Assembly: GCA_028289425.1 (NCBI GenBank)
Contig: JANQPL010000003.1
Location: forward strand, 248,001 to 312,000
Origin: Alphaproteobacteria bacterium
GTDB taxonomy: Bacteria; Pseudomonadota; Alphaproteobacteria; JANQMY01
Length of the DNA stretch: 64,000 nucleotides
Direction of reading: 5' to 3'
Of this stretch, positions 9,049 through 16,458 are shown one piece after another. The notes under the pieces are model-generated. The model did not search any database and was not told the DNA's origin. It saw nothing but the letters and a program-made list of their open reading frames with translations. The number at the start of each line of letters is the position of its first letter. Positions within the stretch are counted from its first letter, which is position 1. Made by a program: the position numbers and the translations under genes.

Positions 9049-9097
9049 TCGGAGTGACGGCTTTTGAGGCCCCGCGGCGCTTCGAAATGGCTGAACT

Positions 9098-10684
9098 CTA
9101 GCTCGTGGCCGGGCCGAACATGCGATCCAGGTGATCCTGAGCGACCGGCTGGGTTCTCAGCGACACCGCGACCGTCACCAGTATGGAAACGATTTCGCCT
9201 ATCGCCGCACAAGAATAAGGGCTGGGCGCCTGATAAGCGAGCCAATCGGCGGCCACACGTAACGCGCCACTGTTACCAAACCACTCGGGATTGATGACTC
9301 CGCTATGGGTGATCATGAATGTCACCGCACCAGCGATAAAACCGGCAATGGCGCCATCCGCCGTCACGCCGCGCCACAGCGTGCCCAATACCAATGGTCC
9401 CGCTAGCGCCGCCATCATGCCGCCCACACCGACCCAGACCAGTAACGCCACATTCATGTTCATCAAAAACCAGGCGAGCAGCGCTGAAATGATCAGTGTG
9501 CCCATGGTCGCCCAGCGGCTGATACGCAGGGTCATGGCTTCAATGGCCGCCTCGCTCCAGCCTGCATGGATGCGATGCGCAAAGGTGCGCCGATAGAGAT
9601 CGTTGGCGATCACCTGGCTGGACGACACAACCAGGCCGTCTGCCGTGGACATTACCGCCGCCAAAATGCCCACACCCAGCAGCGCCGCCACCCATGTGGG
9701 AAAAATTTCGATGAACAAAGCCGGGATCGCTTCGTTGCTACTGGCGCCCGGTGCGTGAAGGGCATCGCCCAGCAGAGCCCGGGCAATCAACCCACCCAAT
9801 CCGATCGCCGGTAACATCATGCCCATCACAAAAACGATACGCATGAATTGCCAACGCTGGCCGGAACTCTTCAGCGCCCAGAGTTTGTTGCCGATATGAG
9901 GCAACAAGCCCAGCGGTGCATGCGAGGCTATGATGGCGAACACCGCCCACCAGGAGCCCACCAGCACACTGTCCGGGTTCAGCGTTTTGACCAGGTTGGC
10001 ATCTTGCTCTTTCAGGTTCGCGACAAGCCCCGACAATCCGCCCTCCACGCCGAACCCGGTGATGAACAGAATGAAGATCATGACAGCCAGCGCCAGCATC
10101 AGGATGCCTTGTGCGCCGTCCGTCAAAATGTCCGCATGGGCGCCGCCCGCCATCACATACATCATCAGCACACCGCAGGTGATGATGAGTGCCCAGCCTT
10201 CGGACAGTCCCAGCATGGTTTCGAACATGACGAGACCCGAGACCAGTTGGCCGGCCAAATAAAAGAACAGCATGAGCGAGAACACGGCGACCATGATGCG
10301 CAGCGTGTCCGATTGATAGCGGTCGCCAAGATATTCCGGGATCGTCCGGCTGCCGAAGGAATTGCCGGCCCGCGAAATCAGCGTCATGCACAGCATCACG
10401 CCCAGGTAAACGCCCACCGGATACAGGAAGACATACCACATGGAGGATAGGCCCACATCGTAGGCAATCCCCGGCAGCCCTAAAAAGGTGGCGCCGCTGG
10501 CGGTGGTGGCGGCAAAGGCAAAGGCAAGGAACCACGGGCCGTACCCGCCGCGCGCAGTGGCGAAATCATCCGCGGTTTTGACTTTCTGCTGACCCAGATA
10601 GCCGAAGGCGAGCATGCCGCCCACATACAGAACAAGAAATCCCCATGACCACCACAGCAGTCCCGAACTGATACTTTCCTGCAT
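9098..10684 (-). CDS. Sodium:solute symporter (SSS family)
   Basis: A 528-residue membrane protein with about 13 hydrophobic segments and SSS-family landmarks: an N-terminal helix followed by KTADDFATARGGYGPW, the TM2 region FAAATTASGATFLGLPG, and GILAAVMSTADGLVVSSSQVIANDLYRR near residue 340, the conserved sodium-site helix. Such proteins import carboxylates, amino acids, sugars or pantothenate with Na+. It is transcribed toward the amidohydrolase / hydratase set and probably together with the nitroreductase just upstream. It is a candidate uptake system for the substrate of that set; the actual solute is unknown. Confidence 0.93.
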   Translation of the reverse strand: MQESISSGLLWWSWGFLVLYVGGMLAFGYLGQQKVKTADDFATARGGYGPWFLAFAFAATTASGATFLGLPGIAYDVGLSSMWYVFLYPVGVYLGVMLCMTLISRAGNSFGSRTIPEYLGDRYQSDTLRIMVAVFSLMLFFYLAGQLVSGLVMFETMLGLSEGWALIITCGVLMMYVMAGGAHADILTDGAQGILMLALAVMIFILFITGFGVEGGLSGLVANLKEQDANLVKTLNPDSVLVGSWWAVFAIIASHAPLGLLPHIGNKLWALKSSGQRWQFMRIVFVMGMMLPAIGLGGLIARALLGDALHAPGASSNEAIPALFIEIFPTWVAALLGVGILAAVMSTADGLVVSSSQVIANDLYRRTFAHRIHAGWSEAAIEAMTLRISRWATMGTLIISALLAWFLMNMNVALLVWVGVGGMMAALAGPLVLGTLWRGVTADGAIAGFIAGAVTFMITHSGVINPEWFGNSGALRVAADWLAYQAPSPYSCAAIGEIVSILVTVAVSLRTQPVAQDHLDRMFGPATS

Positions 10685-10720
10685 AAAGCTCCCGGGCCCT
10701 TATTTTGTTCTGCGGGCGGA

Positions 10721-11401
10721 TTACGCCCAGTTCCCCGGGTCAGTATTATCCCAAGAATCGAAATAGGTCACGCCGGCCGCCGGTTTGCGTGTCACGGGAC
10801 CGAAATTGCCCATGGGCCAGCCGATGGGCATGGAAACCACCACGCCATAGCTCTCCGGAATCTTGAAGTGCACATGCAGGTCATCTTCGAACACCTGATG
10901 CATGGTGGTGAGCGCTGCCCCCAGCCCTAACGACCGGCATGCGAGCAAGATATTCTGTACACAGGGATAAACCGCGCCATAGTTTGGCGGCGCGAGCCCC
11001 ACGCGATCTTCTTGCGCCACTTTGAACGGCCAATCCCGCTTGCCCGCCACCAACAAGATCATCGGAGATTCATGCATGTGATCGCATTGATATTTCACGG
11101 CACGCATTTGCCGGGCAAGCGATGAAGTGTCATCCTCTTTCAGCCGGTCGAAGCCGCCAAAGCGCGTTTCGATGGCATTGGCATAACGCTCCTGAAACCA
11201 TCTCTTTTCTTCCGGGGAGTGAATGAGCAGAAACGCCCAAGGCTGCGTGTTCTGACCGGACGGCGCTTGGACGCCCGCTTCCAACACTTTGCGGATGGTG
11301 GCCAAGGGCACCAGATCGGGCTTTAGCCGCCGCATCGCGCGAACCTGGCTTACCACATCGAAAAAGGGAGGGTTGTCGGAAAGGGTGTTGTTGTTTGGCA
11401 T
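10721..11401 (-). CDS. Nitroreductase family FMN-dependent oxidoreductase
   Basis: A 226-residue flavoprotein of the nitroreductase superfamily. The N-terminal FMN-phosphate site is VRAMRRLKPD, and the isoalloxazine-side segment is AGVQAPSGQNTQPWAFLLI (about residues 40-58); LACRSLGLGAALTT is the second conserved helix. The ATG at 11401 has AGGA eight bases upstream and is preferred over an in-frame GTG at 11428. It lies 36 bp ahead of the symporter gene on the same strand. Family members reduce nitroaromatics, quinones or enones, or act as dehydrogenases or dehalogenases; the physiological role here is not assignable. Confidence 0.88.
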   Translation of the reverse strand: MPNNNTLSDNPPFFDVVSQVRAMRRLKPDLVPLATIRKVLEAGVQAPSGQNTQPWAFLLIHSPEEKRWFQERYANAIETRFGGFDRLKEDDTSSLARQMRAVKYQCDHMHESPMILLVAGKRDWPFKVAQEDRVGLAPPNYGAVYPCVQNILLACRSLGLGAALTTMHQVFEDDLHVHFKIPESYGVVVSMPIGWPMGNFGPVTRKPAAGVTYFDSWDNTDPGNWA

Positions 11402-11526
11402 TGGATCTGTCCTGTTCCCAAAGACCACATAGCTGAACTTTACGCATCCCGTTTCGGCATGACCACCGCGGTCTTCCCTTCGCCGGGCGTTTGGACGATA
11501 CTTATGCGTGCAGGGGGTCGAAGGTC

Positions 11527-13677
11527 ATGACAGTGGACGTTTTAAAGCCAAGCCGAAGAACTGTGCTTGCCGGCGCATGTGCCACCAGCGGCGCACTGTT
11601 AGTGGGCGTGCCCGGCCTGTCGTTGGCCGCCAGCGACAAGGAACCCACCGGGGACATCACCACCTGGGTGCGCATTACGCCGGACGAAACGGTCACGATC
11701 CAATTCGTCAAAGCGGAAATGGGCCAAGGCATTCACACCGCCATGACCATGATCGTTGCCGAAGAGCTGGGCGTGGATTGGGATCAGGTGGTTGTGGAGA
11801 CGGCGCCAACGGCACCGCTCGAAATCAACCCGGCTCCGGAACCCGGCATGCGCGCCACGGGCGGTAGCACGGCCGTCCGGTTCAATTACAAGTTTCACGC
11901 CATGGCAGGCGCCACTGCGCGCGAAATGCTGAAGCAGGCGGCAGCCGCACGTTGGAACATTCCAGTCAACGACTGCGTCGTGGCCAACGGCCATGTGGTG
12001 AATGGACAAGGACAGTCCCTGTCCTATGGCACGCTGGCGGAAGAAGCCGCCACTCAAACATTGGAAGGTGAGCCGGCCCTGCGCGCCTATGGCGATTGGC
12101 AGATGCTCGGCAAATCGCTTCCCCGCAAGGACGTGCCTTCGAAAGTGGATGGCAGCGCCGTCTTTGGCATCGATGTGGACGTTCCGGGCATGCTCATCGG
12201 CGCCATTCGGCACTGCCCCACCATGGGCGGCACACTGCAAAGCGTCGACGAACGACCGGCCTATGGCGTCAAGGGTGTTGAGGCGGTGGTGAAACTGGAT
12301 GACGCGGTCATCGTCATTGCAAATTCCTATTGGCAGGCCAAGAAAGGTGTCGACGCCCTGGAGCCTGTGTGGGACGTGGGCGAACAAGCCGATCTTACCC
12401 AAGATGGCTATCTCGACTATTTGAAATCGACTTTGGAGGGGCCAACCATTCGTGTACTGAATGAAGGCGAACCTGAATTCGACGAAAATGCCTATGAGGC
12501 GGAGTTTGTCTTGCCGTTCCTGGCACACGCCACCATGGAGCCGATGAATGCCACGGCCTATGTGGATTTCGAGCATGCGGAATTGTGGGTGCCCACACAA
12601 TCGCCGGACTCCCTGCAGCTCGAATTGTCAGAGCGGCTGGGACTTGACCGCAACCTGATTAATGTGAACACCACATTTCTTGGCGGCGGCTTCGGCCGGC
12701 GTGCCGAAAAGGACTTCGTCTATCCCGCCATCGCCGCGTCACTTGAAACCGGACGGCCCGTCAAAGTGATCTGGTCGCGCGAAGAAGACATGCAGCATGA
12801 TTTCTACCGGCCCATGGCCTACGCCCGGGTGAAAGCGCAGCTCGACCGCAGCGGCATGATCAGCGATTGGCACATGGATCACACCTCCGCATCGCCCACC
12901 GCCCGCATACTGCCGCGGTTCATTCGGGACAATGTGGATATCTTCGCGATTGAGGGCGCCGTCGATTATCCGTATACGGTGCCAAACCGAACGATGGATT
13001 ACGTCATGGCGGAGCCCCATGTGCCGGTGGGGCCCTGGCGGTCCGTAGGGCACAGCCTGAACCAGTTCATCGTGGAGACGGTCGTCGACGAATTGGCGGC
13101 ACAGCGGCAGGAGGACCCCGCCGTGTTCCGCCGCCGGCATTTGCAAGAACAACCACTTTGGCTCGCCGTTCTGGACGATGTGGTCGCCAAGTCGGGATGG
13201 AACACGCCCGCTCCAGAGGGTCGCTTCCGTGGCTTGGCCATCGGCAAACCATTTGGTTCCATCGTGGCTCAAGTGGTGGAACTGTCGGTGGAAAACGACA
13301 CAGACATGCATCTCCACAAGATTACCGCGTCGGTCGATTGCGGCTGGGCGGTCAACCCCGATACCATCGAAGCGCAACTCCAAAGCGGCATTCTCTACGC
13401 GCTGACGGCTGCGGCCTTTGGCGAAATCACGTTGACAAACGGACAAGTGGACCAGGGAAACTTCGATACTTACGAAATGACCCACCTGGCGCACATACCG
13501 CAAATCGACGTGTCGATCTTGGAAAGCCGGCAAGAAATGGGCGGCATCGGCGAAGTGGGCACGCCGGCTTTGTTCCCTGCCCTGACGAATGCCTTGTTCG
13601 CGGCAACCGGCAAGCGCATGCGCTCACTGCCGATTTCGAAGCACGGGTTTACGCTGTCGACGCGCAAAAAAGCCTAA
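11527..13677 (+). CDS. Molybdopterin-binding aldehyde dehydrogenase / isoquinoline 1-oxidoreductase-type large subunit, Tat-exported
   Basis: A 716-residue single-chain molybdenum-cofactor subunit of the xanthine oxidase family, closest in layout to isoquinoline 1-oxidoreductase beta. A twin-arginine signal (SRRTVLAG at residues 9-16, then a hydrophobic stretch ending LSLAAS) predicts folded export. Then come a first Moco-binding part with FVKAEMGQGIHTAMTMI, the hammerhead domain around VPGMLIGAIRHCPTMGG, the GGGFGRR loop near residue 390, and the catalytic-Glu region GGIGEVGTPA near the C-terminus. The ATG at 11527 puts the Tat motif at the right distance; an earlier TTG would bury it. The usual [2Fe-2S] alpha subunit is not adjacent on either side, so the electron partner is unknown. 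Confidence 0.88.
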   Translation: MTVDVLKPSRRTVLAGACATSGALLVGVPGLSLAASDKEPTGDITTWVRITPDETVTIQFVKAEMGQGIHTAMTMIVAEELGVDWDQVVVETAPTAPLEINPAPEPGMRATGGSTAVRFNYKFHAMAGATAREMLKQAAAARWNIPVNDCVVANGHVVNGQGQSLSYGTLAEEAATQTLEGEPALRAYGDWQMLGKSLPRKDVPSKVDGSAVFGIDVDVPGMLIGAIRHCPTMGGTLQSVDERPAYGVKGVEAVVKLDDAVIVIANSYWQAKKGVDALEPVWDVGEQADLTQDGYLDYLKSTLEGPTIRVLNEGEPEFDENAYEAEFVLPFLAHATMEPMNATAYVDFEHAELWVPTQSPDSLQLELSERLGLDRNLINVNTTFLGGGFGRRAEKDFVYPAIAASLETGRPVKVIWSREEDMQHDFYRPMAYARVKAQLDRSGMISDWHMDHTSASPTARILPRFIRDNVDIFAIEGAVDYPYTVPNRTMDYVMAEPHVPVGPWRSVGHSLNQFIVETVVDELAAQRQEDPAVFRRRHLQEQPLWLAVLDDVVAKSGWNTPAPEGRFRGLAIGKPFGSIVAQVVELSVENDTDMHLHKITASVDCGWAVNPDTIEAQLQSGILYALTAAAFGEITLTNGQVDQGNFDTYEMTHLAHIPQIDVSILESRQEMGGIGEVGTPALFPALTNALFAATGKRMRSLPISKHGFTLSTRKKA

Positions 13678-13692
13678 CTCCAGCGTACTTTG

Positions 13693-13795
13693 ACCGTCAT
13701 TGCGAGCCCGCGGAGCGGGCGCGGCAATCCAGCGCGACAAGCCGCCAACAAGCGGCTCTGGATCACTTCGTCGCTTTCGCTCCTCGTGATGACGG
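13693..13795. repeat. REP/BIME-like palindromic intergenic element
   Basis: The ends are ACCGTCATTGCGAG (13693-13706) and CTCGTGATGACGGT (13782-13795), reverse complements with two mismatches. Inside are a GC-rich mini-hairpin (CCCGC/GCGGG) and a nested pair ATCCAG / CTGGAT enclosing AGCCGC / GCGGCT. It fills the gap between two convergent genes. Palindromes ending in CGTCATTGCGAG are widespread in alphaproteobacterial intergenic DNA, so this is likely one copy of a dispersed non-autonomous family; it may also serve as the bidirectional end for both transcripts. Confidence 0.75.
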
Positions 13796-13804
13796 TACAG
13801 ATGT

Positions 13805-14587
13805 CTAATACTGCGCGGTGCCGCCGTCGACGCTGAGGGAAGCGCCCGTAATGCCGCCACCCTCGTCAGACGCCAGCAACAAAGCAACCGCCGCCACTTC
13901 TTCGACGGTGTTCGGCCGTTTGATTGCCGAATCCTGAGCAAACATATCCACCATTTCATCGAACGTGATGCCCATGGCCTTTGCGGTTTCCGGACCATTA
14001 TTTTTCACAATGTCGGTGATTACGAGACCCGGGCAAATCGCGTTGACGGTTATGCCTTGGGTGCCCACGTCTTGAGCGGCGGATTTGGTCATGCCGATGA
14101 CCGCGTGTTTGGCTGCAGTATACGCACTAAATACCGGCTTACCGTGCTTGCCTTCCACCGACGAAATGTTGATGACCCGGCCCCATTGCTTTGCCGTCAT
14201 GGTTTTGAGCGCGCGCCGGGTGGCCCAAAAGGTGGAATAGACATTCCACTTCATGGCGTCATCGAACGCTTCATCCGACAAATCGACCAGGGGCTGGAGG
14301 TCGCCGGCGCCGCCGGCATTATTGACCAAGATGTCGATGGTCCCGAATTGCGCGACGGTCTTGTCCACAAAGCCTTCCACATCGGCTTGCGCCGTCACGT
14401 CGCCGGCGAAAAAGACGCAGCGCTCGCCCACCCCGATTTCATCGAGCACTTTTTTAGCCTTCTCTTCATTGCGCGCCATCAGCGCAACGAACGCCCCTTC
14501 CTTAAGGTAAGCTTCTGCGATGCTGCGCCCGATGCCGGCGGTCCCGCCCGTAATGGCGGCCACCTTGCCTTCCAGTTTCATCTTCAT
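13805..14587 (-). CDS. Short-chain dehydrogenase/reductase (3-oxoacyl-ACP reductase-like)
   Basis: A 260-residue classical SDR. The Rossmann nucleotide motif is TGGTAGIG (13-20), NNAGG follows at about 89, and the catalytic set is Ser142/Ser143 with Y156-TAA-K160. The C-terminal LLASDEGGGITGASLSVDGG is the usual end of the fold. It probably oxidises or reduces a hydroxyacyl or alcohol substrate with NAD(P). It is followed upstream (same strand) by a luciferase-like oxidoreductase and a TetR regulator, forming a leftward set that diverges from the atu-like operon; an AtuB/AtuG-like alcohol or hydroxyacyl-CoA dehydrogenase role in that pathway is plausible but inferred. Confidence 0.92.
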   Translation of the reverse strand: MKMKLEGKVAAITGGTAGIGRSIAEAYLKEGAFVALMARNEEKAKKVLDEIGVGERCVFFAGDVTAQADVEGFVDKTVAQFGTIDILVNNAGGAGDLQPLVDLSDEAFDDAMKWNVYSTFWATRRALKTMTAKQWGRVINISSVEGKHGKPVFSAYTAAKHAVIGMTKSAAQDVGTQGITVNAICPGLVITDIVKNNGPETAKAMGITFDEMVDMFAQDSAIKRPNTVEEVAAVALLLASDEGGGITGASLSVDGGTAQY

Positions 14588-14611
14588 CCTCCCAAGCGGA
14601 TTTGTTCCGTC

Positions 14612-15637
14612 TTATCGGTTCAGTATTATTTCTGCATACTGATTGAGTTGATCCGGATTCTGCGCGCCGACCAGAATGGTCGTCACCGGACTATCGTCGA
14701 ACGCCTGCAACCGGTCGCGAATGCGATCGGTAGACCCGGACAGGCTGATTTCGTCGGCCAGCGCGTCGGGAACGGCGGCAGCGGCTTCCATCTTCTTGCC
14801 ATCCAGGTACAGATCTTGGATTTTCTTGGCGTCTTCCTCGAACCCCATGCGGGCAACCAGCTCGTTGTGGAAGTTGCGGTCTTTGGCGCCCATGCCGCCC
14901 ACGTAAAGGGCGAGCACGTGCTTCACCGGCATCAATGCCTGTTCCAGATCATCATTCACGTTGATCATCAGCGGATACGCGACTTCAAAATCCTTCGGCC
15001 GATTGGACAAAGACTCTTTGTAAACGTCCTGGCGATAGGGCGAGTAATAGAGCGGGAACCAGCCATCGCAGATTTCCGTTGCCATGCGCACATTCTTCGG
15101 CCCTTCAGCGCCCAGATAGATCGGCACGTCCGCGCGCAATGGATGTGTGATGGGCTTCAGCGGTTTGCCCAACCCCCAGCTGCCTTTGGCATCTTCCGGA
15201 TAGGGCAATGGATAGTGTTCGCCACCGTTTGCCACGGGCTCTTCCCGACGCAGCACCTGACGAATGATGTCGATGTATTCGCGACTGCGGGACAGCGGCT
15301 TGGCAAAGGGTTGGCCATACCACCCTTCCACCACTTGGGGACCGGAAACACCTAAGCCCAATATCACGCGCCCCTTGGTCAGGTGATCGAGCGTGAGCGT
15401 ATGCATCGCCGTGGAGGTGGGCGTCCGCGCCGACATTTGCACAATGGCCGTGCCCAGTTTTATTTTTTCCGTATGGGATCCAACCCATGCAAGCGGCGTA
15501 AACGCATCCGACCCATAGGCTTCCGCGGTAAAGAATCCCCAATAGCCCAGTTTTTCGGCTTGTTGCGCGGTACCGATCAGATCCTTCGGCGGTTTTGCCC
15601 CCCAATAACCCGTCATCATACCAAGTTTTACAGCCAT
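14612..15637 (-). CDS. LLM-class oxidoreductase, Rv3520c-like (F420- or FMN-dependent)
   Basis: A 341-residue luciferase-like TIM-barrel oxidoreductase. The N-terminus (MTGYWGAKPP, then AEKLGYWGFFTAEAYGSDAF), the middle LTKGRVILGLGVSGPQVVEGWYG and the C-terminal TDRIRDRLQAFDDSPVTTIL resemble the subfamily annotated as F420-dependent in actinobacteria (Rv3520c type). Which flavin it uses cannot be decided from sequence alone. It sits 24 bp upstream of the SDR and 24 bp downstream of the TetR regulator, all leftward, so the three genes probably form one transcript. A role in oxidising an isoprenoid or steroid-like side chain is possible. Confidence 0.88.
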   Translation of the reverse strand: MAVKLGMMTGYWGAKPPKDLIGTAQQAEKLGYWGFFTAEAYGSDAFTPLAWVGSHTEKIKLGTAIVQMSARTPTSTAMHTLTLDHLTKGRVILGLGVSGPQVVEGWYGQPFAKPLSRSREYIDIIRQVLRREEPVANGGEHYPLPYPEDAKGSWGLGKPLKPITHPLRADVPIYLGAEGPKNVRMATEICDGWFPLYYSPYRQDVYKESLSNRPKDFEVAYPLMINVNDDLEQALMPVKHVLALYVGGMGAKDRNFHNELVARMGFEEDAKKIQDLYLDGKKMEAAAAVPDALADEISLSGSTDRIRDRLQAFDDSPVTTILVGAQNPDQLNQYAEIILNR

Positions 15638-15661
15638 GTTTCTTCCCTCACCTGTGATCGT

Positions 15662-16369
15662 TCAGTCATCACTTGTTCTAGGGCGCATTTGCGGCGCGAC
15701 AAGCTCTATAAAGCGCGTAACCACTTTTTCCAGGTCCTGCGCGTCGTCAGAATACTGATATTGCACCAGCATGCCACGCATAAATACACGCTGCATGATT
15801 CCGAGGATCCGCACGTCTTCATCATCGCGCTCCGTGGATTCATAAAGATCGACAGAGTTCTGTTCGATTGTCTTGTTCCAATTTTTGAGCGTCGCTGAAA
15901 TTCGTTTTTTGAGCCGTTGGTCGGTGCGAGACGCGATCAGTATCTCCAAAAGGGCTCGGTACTCTTTCGTATTGACCAGCCGATCCCACAGAAACCGCAT
16001 CTGCAACGAGACTTGCTCGGTCTCATCGATGTTTTCATTGCGCCGTTTTTTGTGTTCGGGTCGTACCGTCCTTTGGAGCAGTCGGTCGGCGGTTTCGGTG
16101 ATCAGATCTTCTTTGTTGGGGAAATGATGCTGCAGGGCTCCTCGCGAAACGCCCGCCTCTTCCACGATCCGATTGATCGTGGTTTCGGCATATCCGTATT
16201 TTTCGAGGCAGGTGATCGTCGCTTCGCATATCAGCGCGCGCGCCCGCAAAGACTGCGCCTCTTTCTTATTCGACGGGGATTGATCAGGACCGGAATCTGA
16301 AACTTTTGCGTCCAAGCGCCTCACCTTGCATTTTTTTCGATCGGATCTTCCGAATTGGCTTGCCGCCAT
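15662..16369 (-). CDS. TetR/AcrR family transcriptional regulator (likely regulator of the atu-like operon)
   Basis: A 235-residue TetR-type repressor. The N-terminal HTH lies around residues 42-90 (RARALICEATITCLEKYGY, then TTINRIVEEAGVSRGALQHHF), followed by a helical ligand-binding part. The first 35 residues are charged and variable; an in-frame GTG at 16321 would remove about 16 of them, and no strong Shine-Dalgarno decides between them. It diverges from the AtuA-like gene with 89 bp between the start codons, and a dyad in that gap is a candidate operator. By analogy with AtuR and similar TetR regulators, an acyl-CoA intermediate could be the inducer; that is inference. Confidence 0.88.
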   Translation of the reverse strand: MAASQFGRSDRKKCKVRRLDAKVSDSGPDQSPSNKKEAQSLRARALICEATITCLEKYGYAETTINRIVEEAGVSRGALQHHFPNKEDLITETADRLLQRTVRPEHKKRRNENIDETEQVSLQMRFLWDRLVNTKEYRALLEILIASRTDQRLKKRISATLKNWNKTIEQNSVDLYESTERDDEDVRILGIMQRVFMRGMLVQYQYSDDAQDLEKVVTRFIELVAPQMRPRTSDD

Positions 16370-16384
16370 TTTTAAAACACTTTA

Positions 16385-16408
16385 TACAAACAATACGTAC
16401 GGCTTGTA
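16385..16408. promoter_or_regulatory. Candidate TetR operator between the regulator and the atu-like operon
   Basis: A 24-base dyad with TACAA at one end, TTGTA at the other and TACGTA at its centre; 9 of 12 position pairs are complementary. It lies 15 bp upstream of the regulator's start codon and about 50 bp upstream of the AtuA-like gene, where it could block both promoters. Confidence 0.5.
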
Positions 16409-16458
16409 AAGAACAATGATTTGACCAAAAGAGCCGATCTCACAGCGCGAGGAACGTC

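Noticed and set aside
14057-15355. A 432-codon forward frame over the SDR and luciferase-like genes
   Set aside because: Antisense to two well-supported genes on the reverse strand; no recognisable motifs.
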